Origin: Gymnopus androsaceus JB14
Lineage: Eukaryota > Basidiomycota > Agaricomycetes > Agaricales > Omphalotaceae
Length of the DNA stretch: 64,000 nt
Reading direction: 5' to 3'
NCBI GenBank assembly: GCA_009733575.1
Contig: ML769392.1
Location: 248,001-312,000 of the forward strand
Part shown: positions 30,873-41,295 of the stretch, one piece after another
How the letters are laid out: the number at the start of each line of letters is the position of its first letter
How positions within the stretch are numbered: the first letter of the stretch is position 1
Position numbers and translations under genes: made by a program
The notes under the pieces: generated by a model
The model's input: the letters and a program-made list of their open reading frames with translations, nothing else
Databases searched by the model: none
Told to the model about the DNA's origin: nothing

Positions 30873-33601
30873 TCATCTTGTCTCGGGTGACTGGTAAATA
30901 CCACCAACTAGACAGAGATTCCTGGGGGTAAACTGAACGTTGATGATTGGCGTTCTTTTGGTCGGAAACGTAGAAATCATATCCGAGGTCCTAGAGCCAA
31001 AACATTCAACGCTGTACATCACTTCAAATGACACGCGTAAACTCACGATTCTATACTCCCCTCCTCCCCAAACTTGTGGATCGCGGGATTGCTATTGTTC
31101 CCCGACGTCGGTTTGCTGGGAACACCGCCTGCACCTTTGACATCCCAGCACCGAACAGTCCAATCAGCACCTCCACTCAGTAGCAATGACGACTCTGCGC
31201 TGAAAGAAAGACTGTAGATAGATGCGGTATGCCCAGTCATCTTCTTTATACGTTTACCGGAGCCAATGTCCCAAAGGTTGATAGCTAAATCCTCCCCTGA
31301 AATGCAATGTCAGAGTGATGATGTTTTATAGGGAATATAACACGCACCTGCACTCGCCAGGTATCGACCATCTGGGCTGATAGCCAGTGTAGAGACAGAC
31401 CCTTGATGACCGAGGAACACTCGGACACACGACCCTCGCTGAACGTCCCATAATCGAGCTGTCCAATCACTTGAACCCGTAGCCAGATACAAGGAATTAG
31501 GATGAAATCGTACACACTAAATACATCCTCTTTCAAGTATCGCAACTGTAGTCTTCACAAGATACACTCACATCAACATCACCTAAATGGCCAGCATAAA
31601 TTCGGAGGCATGCAGTACGATCCGTAGACCAAAGTCTGGCTGTACGATCCCGACTGGCGGTGGCAAAATACATCCCAAGAGGGCTCCATTTCACATCCCA
31701 GACGGGATTTTCGTGACCGCGAAACGCGACGATGATCTGTCATAGTATCCATCGACCAAAGTCTGCTCGTACCGTCTGCAGAGGCGGAGAGAAGATATTT
31801 TGGTGAAGCGGCTGATCCACTCAGTGGGTCAAAGTCGACGGAATAAACGGGGCCGCTATGTCCAATGAGTTTTCTCGTAGAGCTGCCTTTCTTTTCCTTG
31901 ATTTTGCGTAGGGACGCAGCTGTTCGAAAAATGAGCGCGGCAGAGAAGTTTGAACATTGTACAACTTACAATCGCGAATCGAACCCGCCGAAAAATCACT
32001 CCTCATTCCTCGGAGCTTTTCCCCATTGAGGCTCCATAGTCTGATATAGCTTTCTGAAAAGCCTGCAGCCATAAGGGAAGTATCTTGAGAAAAAGTACAA
32101 CACGGTGCCCTATATGGAATCATGAGAGCACTGAAAGACTAGAGATGAAGCGCATACCCTTCCGGAACGTCGTGTAAGGTATAGGCGCAGATACTTGGTA
32201 ACGCTCGCGCACGAACACCGCTAGCCTGCGGTGAAGCGGGATCAAGATTGTTGAGAGCAGAGGGCTCCAGTTTTATTCGCTTTCTAGCGTCGCGAATGGC
32301 ACCGACTTCGCGTTCGACGTCGACGATCTTGAAGTTTGGTGGAAGAGGTAGCATATCAGCTTCTGTAGGGGCGACCATTCCTGGTAGGATCTGAGGCCTA
32401 GCCAGTGATATATCATACTGTGTGGATGGAATACCTTCGAGCATGGCCTTCTCACGAGCGACGCGTTCAGTCTCCGTTCGAAGTTCTTCAGACATCGGAG
32501 CCGGACCAAGTTTGAGATCACCCTTTGAAAGGTTGAAAGCTTGTGGGTTGTAAATTTTGGACTGAGTGCCATTTGCATGTGGTATCAAGGAGGACGTCAG
32601 GCCGGTGGATTCCTCCCAGGTGCTGGGCGGTAGAGATGCAGAAGTGGACGAGGTTACTATATTCCACGTAAATATGAATGCTTTGTGTGAACATGTACCA
32701 AGGATATATTTACCGTCAAAACGTAGGTGGTTATTCACAACCTGCATCACTGCAACACGACCCCGTTTCCCTTTTTCACCGTAGAAGCCATGGCCTGCAC
32801 CCATAGCCTCTCCTCCAATACCCTCCGTCAGCCAGCCCAGCAGCAAGCCAAACCCAGACCGGCTGATACGAATGAAGTATTTTTCATCGCGGAATCTTTG
32901 AGCAAGTTCATCATTCTGAACGTGAGCAGGCAGAAGAAGTGTATATAGATGGTGAAGGGTAGCAGAATGTGCGGCCTCGAGCTGAGGAGCAAATGTTCCA
33001 AAGAACTGGAGGGCTGCGTCCTTTCTGCCTGCCTGTATCAAATCCAGATAGAAATGACAGAATATCGGAAACAAAATGGGTCGAAATTCGGGCTAATACC
33101 GCGTTAAAGGTTCAGTGTGAGGAAAGCAATCGAGATGGAGATATGACATACCCGGTACATATCCAAGGAGCCTTCTACCCAAGCTACTAATTCTCGAAAA
33201 CCCTCGGGTTTATCTGAGGGATCTTCAGTCAAAATTTCTTCGGCTCCGACGGATGATATGTTCGAGATGAGAGCCTGAAGCGCAGAGGAAGTTCCCATTG
33301 CACTCAACTCTGAAAGGACTGTGCTGGAATCCTTGAGAACATTTTCACCGGGACGCGAAGGATTCTGGGAGAATACTGCCAAAGTTTTTACCAATTCTTC
33401 TGCATTTATAGTTTGTGGACGTGAATTCCTGGAATCGGATGAAGAACCATCAATTTCGTCCAACAGAGCCTTTTCTGCGCCTGTGTGTCCCTTTGCACGT
33501 AGATATTGGAGAACCAAGCGATCGACATCGTTCTCATTTACCGCCGGCTCTTGAGGCTGGGAAGGAGAAGGATCACTGGGAGAAGGAGGAGTTCCAGACA
33601 T
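30873..33601 (-). CDS. TAF5: TFIID subunit TAF5 (WD-repeat TAF)
   Basis: TAF5 scaffolds the TFIID (and in some fungi SAGA) complexes in the nucleus. The N-terminus has a LisH-like segment ([17 protein letters not shown], ~30-46), then the TAF5 NTD2 domain ([17 protein letters not shown], ~154-170; [13 protein letters not shown]). Six or seven WD repeats follow, for example [45 protein letters not shown] and ADWTVRCWD, and the C-terminus [18 protein letters not shown] is diagnostic. About eight exons; exon 1 is 33601-33152 and the last two are joined by an intron at 30992-31047. At 31733-31741 the frame jumps by one base within [14 protein letters not shown] with no intron to explain it. Divergent from MAD2 with only 64 bp between starts. 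Confidence 0.93.
32657..32713 (-). other. 57-nt TAF5 intron that is open and in frame
   Basis: GTAAAT...ATAG on the minus strand, length divisible by three and without stop codons. Removing it joins LRFD to VTSSTS in the linker between NTD2 and the WD repeats. Retention would insert 19 residues without breaking the protein. Confidence 0.55.
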
Positions 33602-33665
33602 GGAGGCCGTAGATCAATGAGCGTGGTCATGTGATGCACATTGGCGCGTTTCTCTTTCTTCTTCA

Positions 33666-34501
33666 ATGGCATCCAGACAAGCAAAACGCCAGGCTATAAC
33701 CCTCAAAGGTTCGACCACTCTGGTTACAGAGTTCTTCAAATACGCAGTTAACACGTCTGTAATCCTCTTACTCTCAAAGTATTTCATTAACTTTTATTAT
33801 ACAGGATTCTTTTTCCAGCGCGAAGTCTACCCTTCAGATGACTTTCATATGGTGAAAAAGTACGGGCAGACTGTGCTAGTCACTCAGGATATTGCCTTGG
33901 AGAACTATCTTGACAAGTATGTCTGCCGCTATTATTGCATTTGTTCCGTTGTTTACAGCAAGTCCAGGATTTTGAAACAAGTTCAGAGTCAGTGGCTCGT
34001 CGATAAGTAAATATGTTCGAGTCTAATATCCCCGGATAGAATGGCTTCTTACGGGCTCGGTGACACAACTGGTGCTTGCAATCATCTCCAAGGATTCTCG
34101 AACACCTCTGGAGCGATGGGTCTTTGATATCAAGCTAGTTGAACCGCCTGCAGACTCTAATGAACCGTGAGTACTACTCCCGATCAACTCGCGATGCTTG
34201 GATTGACTTTCATTTAAACAGAGCGCCTCCTCCAAAACCCGAAGCAGAAATTCAGTCCGAGATCCGAGCTATTCTGAAGCAGATCATCTCAATGGTGACC
34301 TACCTCCCGGTGATCAACGAGCCAACCGTGTTCAACATTCTGGCATACACTTCAGAATCGGCAGATGTTCCTGCAGGGGAATGGGTTGATACGGATCCTT
34401 TGGCCATTGAAGCGTCCAAGAGTCAACAAGTGAAGATGAGGAGCTTTAGTACGGACATACATCGCATAGAGGCGATGGTTGCATACCGCTATGAGGAATA
34501 A
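33666..34501 (+). CDS. MAD2: Spindle checkpoint protein MAD2 (HORMA domain)
   Basis: MAD2 inhibits Cdc20-APC/C at unattached kinetochores. Exons: 33666-33754, 33805-33916, 33968-33987 (20 nt), 34040-34166, 34222-34501, giving about 208 residues, the family size. The HORMA domain fills the protein: LKGSTTLVTEFFKYAVNT, VYPSDDFHMVKKYG, LERWVFDIKLVE, ILKQIISMVTYLP, and the C-terminal safety-belt segment FSTDIHRIEAMVAYR. At the start of exon 2 the T5 run at 33810-33814 is one base too long: with T4 the junction reads VNTILFQREVYPSDDF, the family sequence, while as given the frame is lost. Likely a sequencing error in a conserved gene. Diverges from TAF5. Confidence 0.92.
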
Positions 34502-35007
34502 TGCCTGGTTCAATAACGGTGCAAACCAAATGATACATAGCTTAGTGATGTGAATACAAACAAACGAGCAAAGGGTACAACAAAACAGGCGAGTTATTTA
34601 ATGAGCAAGTGAAACGACGTACAGCGGCGAGAAGTGTAGATTTCTATAGTATCGACGTTCTACATACGCATACGACGAGCACATGAAGCGTATGTATCCG
34701 AGTATCCGAATAACTGGAACTTTGGAACTTTGCACCGGTGCTGGCAGTTACAGTTGGAGCTAATAATGAATGATGAGGTGGCAGCCGGATTGACCGACCG
34801 ATGAGAACAAATGATGGATCGCTATGACAGTACCGTTTGGCTGGTGCATCATTCGCCTCTTTTATTAGTTCCCTTGACTTTTCTTTGGCTTCTTTGTCTG
34901 GATACATTCTTTCTCTTCTCTCCCAACCTTTTTCTGAGCTTCCCTTAACATCGTCCCGGTCGACGACTCCACTCTTTTTGCACTTTATCGCTCTCAGATC
35001 TTCTACA
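34502..35007. other. Intergenic: MAD2 terminator and noxA promoter
   Basis: No gene is supported. Open frames here on the minus strand overlap the noxA leader and lack motifs. The 100 bp before the noxA start is CT-rich (cttcccttaacatcgtcccg), typical of a fungal core promoter/leader. Confidence 0.5.
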
Positions 35008-37132
35008 ATGGGTGAAAGCTGGTTTCGCAGAGAATTCCTCAACGGCAGAAGGCTTGCCTTCAATGTAATTTTCTACGGTCTCCACTTCTTCTTCTTCGGT
35101 TATGGGTGGCACAGTCAGGTATTTTCCCCAATTTCGCCTCTTTAGCGCCACACTCAGCTCCCTTTAGGCTACCAATACCAAGCTCGCTGCTCTGAATGCT
35201 CTTCAGTGGTCCGTATGGACTTCCCGTGGTGCAGGTCTCGTCCTTGCCTTTGACGGAGGTCTCATCCTCGTTCCTATGCTTCGAAATATCATTCGTGTTG
35301 TTCGACCCAAGCTTCAGTGGGCGTTCCCTGCCGACGAAAACATCTGGTTCCATCGTCAGGTTGCTTACTCGATGGCTTTCTGGGCCATGGTTCACACTAC
35401 TGCTCACTATGTCAATTTCTTCAATGTCGAACGTACTCGTAAGTATGATTTCTCCGTTTCCTAATTACCCGCACTCAGCTCTTGTGCAGAGGTACGAAAG
35501 CAGTTCGCTTTAGAGATCCACTACACTCAGGCTGGAGGAATTTCCGGTCACTTCATGCTTTTGATCATGGTATTGATGTATGGAACCGCCCACCACAAGA
35601 TTCGCCAACAATGTTTCGAGGCTTTCTGGTACACTCACCATCTTGCGTTCTTCTTCATGATTGGTCTCTATGCCCATGCTACTGGATGTTTCGTCCGTGA
35701 TTCAACCAACCCGGACTATACCTACACCTTCCCTTTCTATTCGACCGAGCACTGTCTTGGCTATGAAAGCTGGAGGTTCAACATCTGGGTCGGAATGTTG
35801 TACTTTGGTGAGCGAATGTGGCGTGAATACCGCGCTCGCAGAGCCACTCGTCTTTCCAAGGTTCTCGTACACCCTAGTGGTATGTTGTTTGACGTTTAAT
35901 GGCTGAACTGTGGCTGACGGCAATACAGGCGCCATGGAGTTGCGTATCGTCAAGCCCAGTTTCAAGTATGTGGCAGGACAATGGCTGTTCATTCAAGTGC
36001 CAGAGCTTTCAGGATTCCAATGGCATCCGGTGAGACAAGCCGCCCAGTCTACGATCAACTGTAACTCATAATTGATACGTTTGAATTCCTCTAGTTCACC
36101 ATCACCTCTGCTCCAGAAGACCCATATGTTTCAGTCCATATCCGTCAAGTTGGTGACTGGACCCGGGCTCTTGGAGACCGTCTTGGTGTTGGTCCATCTG
36201 TCGTCGCCACCATGACACAGGCCGCCATGAAAGGTGCTGAGAAAGACGAAAAGACTGGAATGATGCGTGGCGACTTTGTAGAGATCGATTCCGCCAGCGG
36301 TATCTCCCTGCCTTCTGTTCGCATTGATGGTCCCTACGGTGCACCGGCCGAAGATGTTTTCAATGTCGAAGTTGCTGTCCTTATCGGTGCTGGTATTGGT
36401 AAGTTATGCCAACAATGCGTACCTTGGTGACGGTTCTGATGATGGTTCGGTTCGTTGTAACAGGTGTCACCCCCTTTGCGTCCATTCTCAAACACATTTG
36501 GTATCGTCAAAAGAGGGGCAACATCGGTACTCTTCGCCGTGTCGAGTTCTTCTGGGTCTGTCGTGATGCTCCTTCGTTCGGTTGGTTCCAAAGTCTTCTC
36601 CAAGAGGTCGAAGCTGCTCAAGCCGATCGTAAGTGCATCCGTGATGCTACTTGGTTTTGTTCGCTAACATCTACTCATCAGCCAACTTTTTGAGAATCAA
36701 CATCTATCTCACTCAGAAGATTGGGGAAGACATGCTTTGGAACATTGCTGTAAATGATGCCGGCGCAGAGTACGACCCACTTACTCTTTTGCGGACTCGT
36801 ACCATGTTCGGACGTCCTGACTGGATGTCCATCTACGGCCAAATGAGACAGGCCGTCGAGTCCGGTCAATACATTCCTGGCAGTAAGTCGCAATTGAAGA
36901 CCAAAGTTGGGGTACGTCTTTTTGTTCACAAAGAATCCATCACATCTCTGATGTTAATCTTATCATCTTATCAGACATATTTCTGTGGGCCGAGTGTTCT
37001 CGCCAAGGCCATAAAAGAAGCTACCGTGCACCACACTAGTGCCAACGTCGATTTCTCCTTCGCCAAGGTATGTTTCAGCTCGTCTATCGTCCAAGTTCAC
37101 TCACTAAAGGCCTTTTGCAGGAACATTTCTAA
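35008..37132 (+). CDS. noxA: NADPH oxidase A (superoxide-generating)
   Basis: This gp91phox-type flavocytochrome passes electrons from NADPH via FAD and two haems to oxygen across a membrane, and in fungi is needed for fruiting and hyphal differentiation. Nine exons (first 35008-35118, last 37121-37132, only 12 nt) give 558 residues. The membrane half carries haem-ligand histidines in WAMVHTTAHYVNF and FEAFWYTHHLAFFF. The cytosolic half has the FAD motif HPFTITSAPED, NADPH motif GAGIGVTPFASIL, CGP in TYFCGPSVL, and the usual C-terminus FAKEHF. No EF-hands and no long N-terminal extension precede the first helix, which separates NoxA from NoxB/NoxC. It would need NoxR and Rac, not seen in this window. 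All junctions in frame; intact. Confidence 0.96.
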
Positions 37133-37417
37133 TCTGCTATTTGCCTTTCATGATCTGTCTGAGTTGCGTACGATCTAAGAGTGTGGAATTGATTTCCCTA
37201 ATAATTGAATTCGTTTTCTGTCGTTCATATTTCCTCTCTGAGGCTCAATTGTCTACCGTAGGCAAACAGAAATGGAGACGATTATTGAATAAAAGCTACA
37301 GTAAGGTATATTATTGAGTACATAGATATTATTTAAACGAGCGTCCGTAATGTTTCTGCCTCCAATGGCGATAAATGACTCTCCAGGAGCTCATGCGCGA
37401 ATCTCGAATATTTTATT

Positions 37418-39722
37418 CTAGGACTTGGTGCCACCCAGTTCTTCGAGATGGCTTCCCCATAACTTCGTAGCCCGTCTAGACTGGCGCTGTGACCGTCTGA
37501 CGCGTTGTTCCGTAACCATCCGTATCGATTTCTTTGGTTTGAGGCTACCGCTCCGCTCACCGAATGTGCTCGGTGAAGAAGCACCCACCGCCTCCGTGAC
37601 AATGGGCTTGTCAATGTCATGGTCTGGGAAGAATTGCTGTAGATGCGCATAGATATCTTCTACAAATGGCCTTGCCCAAGCCGATTCCCGTTTACTCTTG
37701 GGTATCCTCGGTGGCTTCTCCCGGGCGGAGACACCAGTGCCAGTATCCTCGTCACTATCAGAGTGGAATACTGGTTCAACAGTCGTAGAGGCGTGTTTGG
37801 AGCGAGACGATGAACTTGGAGCCTGTGTACGCAGCACGGGAGTAGAAGGAGCGCGCCGTACAGACAATTTGGACATGGACTGCGCAAGATGTGAACTGAA
37901 ATCGGGTAGAGGGGGTGGACGGTAAATGAACTTCTGCCTTGGGCTGGGGCTAAACTCGTCATCTGGGTCGGGGTCCGGATTGGCGACATGAAACGATCGC
38001 TTTGGGCGACCCGACCACAGACTGGAGCTGGACGTGCTAGGAGAAGAGATGCTATCATCGGGCAGAGATTGCAGATTCGAGCGCGCAGGGGATGAAGGAG
38101 GTGTGATATAGACGATCGGCGGCCCCGGGGAGTCCAAAGGGGTAGGAGAAGAAAGAGGTGATGTGCTATTGCCGGGAGGGCAGACATAAGGAAGTGGGGG
38201 AGGAGTAGAGGGAGCTGGGGGAATGGCAGGAATGGGAGGAACGGGGGGTAAAGTCTTTTTGGATCCGATGTGACGTAAAGTCTTAGTGACCATGGTAGAA
38301 TGAGATTTAGTGCGACGAATAGTCCGCATGGTCTCTGACACAGTCTCCTGGCCATTCAAGGATCCTTCAATGTAAGTAGGATTGAATGTCCAACCGGGTA
38401 GCATCACAAGATAAGGATGCGACCTCAGTTGTGCAGCTGAAGGTCGTCCTTCAGGATTTCTAGGAAAACACTTTTAGATGTACAGCACATCATGAATTGC
38501 CAGAATACGCACGGTGAAAAGCACTTATTCCGAAAGTCCATTGCATCCTCGCTTAACAGTAGTTCAGCTGGGATCGGAGGTGGCTGCTTCTGCCCATACA
38601 GTTTTATCATGACTGGATAGATCTCTTCACCAGACCAAGGTCTTCTGCCGGTCCACATCTCAAGCACAACGCATCCCATCGACCAAATATCGATTTTCGC
38701 AGTGTATCCGCCTGCTGCTTTGGGATTTACGGCTTCTGGGGCCATCCAATACACCGTACCTCGCATTGCGGTGAAAGCGCGACCATCGACGGCATCAGCC
38801 TGCTTGGATATACCGAAATCGGATATTTTGCATATACCGGACTTTTCTACCAAGATATTATCGGCTTTGATGTCCTGTAGATAGATAAATGTTAAAACAA
38901 CCACATTGCTAGATAAATTGGGGATCAACTCACTCGATGTATAACTCCTTTTGAGTGCAGATATTCTAATCCTTCCAAGATTTGTCCCGCAAAAGATTTC
39001 GTGACCTCGTTATGAAATTTGCCGTGAGCTTTCAAACAGCTCCCAATGGTTCCGCCAGCTACGTATTCCATGAAACTAAAGAGTTCGATGAGAATAACGA
39101 TAGGGAAATGGAATAGTTGGACGCACATGCTAAGATGTGCTGGACTCTCTTCAAAACCTAGAAATTGCACAATATTCGGGTGATCAAAATCCCTCATAGT
39201 ATAGCTCTCGAATTTGAGAGCTTCGATACTTTCTCTTTCGTGTTTAGAGGGATTAAGATCAAGCTCGACTTGTTTTACAGCAATAACATCTCCCGTAGTG
39301 ACGTTCAAAGCCCAATAAACTCTACCATACGATCCTTTCCCAATAAGATCCCCGCGAATCCATTGGAAGGAGGGGGCTAAAGATTAACCAATCAATCATG
39401 CATTCCAAGCCATCACACAAGTCTGAGTTCACTTACATTCTACCACTGGCACTGGTGAGGAGGTGCGGGATGATACAGAGCTTCGGACGGATAGCAGCGT
39501 GGTCGAATCACTAGAGCTGTACCCGTTTGGGAGAATAGGTATTGGACCCTGGAGGGTGCCAGAAACTGAAATGTGAGCTGAATTGTTTTTGACACTAGGT
39601 TTGCGTCCTAAGAGCTTGTTCATAATTGGGCGCACAGCCCATGTCCCGTTTGACTGTTCACCTGAGGAAGCCCATGTAGAGGAAGAAGCGGAGGAGGAAC
39701 GACGAGTCCTGTCGCCAGCCAT
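37418..39722 (-). CDS. STE11-class MAP kinase kinase kinase
   Basis: Five exons (39722-39437, 39376-39127, 39075-38934, 38874-38513, 38459-37418) give 693 residues from MAGDRTRRSS. A Ser-rich N-terminal ~95 residues precede the kinase domain (~98-365): glycine loop GKGSYGRVYW, lysine in IAVKQVEL, HRDIKADN, DFGISKQ and YWMAPEAV. The TMRGTVYWMAPE activation segment is MAPKKK-like. A ~330-residue Pro/Ser-rich tail with runs such as PPVPPIPAIPPAP and basic RSQRQSRRATK follows, so the kinase is central rather than C-terminal as in Ste11/Bck1. An in-frame ATG upstream at 39807 (MSQSQSLVVLPPGF) would require a 36-nt intron, so I prefer 39722, but the N-terminus may be incomplete. Pathway not determinable. 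Confidence 0.85.
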
Positions 39723-40135
39723 CTGAATTTCGACGATGGGCCAGGATGAAGATTGACTTTAATGGTGAATCCGGGAGGCAACACGACTAGTGATTGAGAT
39801 TGTGACATGCTGGTTGCATAGGACACATATATGTATACTTTGCAGTGCAAGAATCAGATAGATCAATCATCTCGGCTTGGTTCAAACTGGATTGGCTCAT
39901 GAGTATTGGCTCATGAGTGTAGTGAGATCTTAAAGATAGGCGCTCTCCGGCCTGTGCGCGCGGATATTGCCGCTCCATAATGAATCCAATACATATATGC
40001 GTACAAGTTATATATGTACAACTATCTTAGGATGAGGTCAGGCTCTGTACAGGGTTGAGTTTCATACAAGCCGAGGAGGTAATGGAGCTCACATAGAGGT
40101 AGTTCCAGAGCAAAAGTCAATCAATCACTATTGGA
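39723..40135. other. Intergenic between the MAPKKK and the RNase III-domain gene
   Basis: Possible upstream coding for the kinase at 39730-39810 (see that entry). Otherwise AT-rich, with ggctcatgagt occurring twice (39895 and 39907) and tatatgtac repeats near 39995-40020. No other gene seen. Confidence 0.4.
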
Positions 40136-41152
40136 TTAGTAGCAGCACCGAGCATGCTCGCGGACGTCGATACTTTTTGTAGCGGTTGTCTTTAACTGCT
40201 GCTATAAAATCGTCAGAAGCTAGCAAGTAAATGAAGGATTAAGTGCACCTGAGACTTGGAAAATTCTTGGAAAGATATCTGAACGATTTCATTTTCATCT
40301 TTGCTGTTGACATCCTCCGAGTCGCTGTCTACGGTCAAATCGATGGTGCGACGAGGAAACTTTGTCGGGATGCTTAAAAGACGCTTTGATGGAGAAGATA
40401 TGAGAAGCCGGCTTTTGACACTTTGCTTCCTAGTAAGACTAGCGGGAGAGGATAAGACCGAACGTATTCGTCTCGCAGCTACAATCGCCACAGTTCATGA
40501 AAATTGCATTGCCTTGGAAATAGTAAACTCACGACTGCCATATTGAGAGCGAAGCCGGATTGAGGATAGAACAGTTCTTGATTTTGAAGGTTTTCCTTTG
40601 CGTGGAAGAGAGCTAAGAAGAAAATTGATGCAACTATTGCAGGCCGTAAACAACGCGTATCGTACCGACAAACATCCGCGGTATAGACAAGCAGTGGTAA
40701 GTAGTAAGTCCGAAACCATTGGTCGAGCAAAGCGGGGCTCTCTTGCTTCTTGGCTCCGATGATGGATTCAAACGCGTCACCGGAGGCTTTTGTGCTAAGG
40801 CGGGGGTTACCGAAGCCCAATCGATCCATGATACGCGCAAAAGTGGAATTGGCGGTGAGAGCATTTCTTGAGATTGTATAAAGAAAAGGAGAACCGTCTG
40901 GGAAGACAGAATAGAGATTTTCTCCAACTGCTGCAGTCATATATGCGTCTAGATGGTGCTAGGTTGGTTAATTGGGTAGTACAGGAGAAGAAGATACTAA
41001 CCCCCCGTAAATTCAAGCCTCTCTCTCTCTTCGCCGTTTCCGACAATGGTATCCCAACTAGACTGTGAAAGTGTGGGTAGTTGAAAATTGAAGTCGTGAC
41101 GATCTATGAGGGCGGTGAATAGTTTGGATTGGACATAATGCATCGGAGCCAT
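40136..41152 (-). CDS. RNase III-domain protein with a C-terminal SUMO-interacting motif
   Basis: Exon 1 ends and exon 2 begins inside the RNase III signature, which joins as ERLEFTGDAYM (consensus ERLEFLGDA), with the second acidic motif GDAFESIIGAKK. Both carry the Glu/Asp residues that bind the catalytic metals. About five exons give ~260 residues. Only one RNase III domain and no double-stranded RNA-binding domain are seen, so it is not Dicer; mitochondrial ribosomal mL44/mL57-like or Rnt1-like roles are possible. The C-terminal half is basic and Ser-rich (SPARRIRSVLSSP) and contains TIDLTVDSDSEDV, a textbook SUMO-interacting motif followed by acids. The start at MAPMHYVQSKL is the first ATG. 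Divergent from NUP155 across 143 bp. Confidence 0.7.
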
Positions 41153-41295
41153 GGAGGAAAATGAAGTGTAAGAGAACGTTGGCCTAGGGAGCTGGAATCG
41201 AAATTACGGTTACTGAAGTTTGCGATAAAGGCGCTCATAAAAGTTCAACTTAGCTAATCCTTGCTCAATTTGTGAGCGCGTTGCTCTACGCCACC

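Noticed and set aside
34644..35063. 139-codon minus-strand open frame upstream of noxA
   Set aside because: Lies antisense to the noxA leader and first exon, composition biased and no recognisable domain.
39730..39810. Upstream exon of the MAPKKK (MSQSQSLVVLPPGF)
   Set aside because: Would need a 36-nt intron, shorter than any other in the window; kept only as a possibility.
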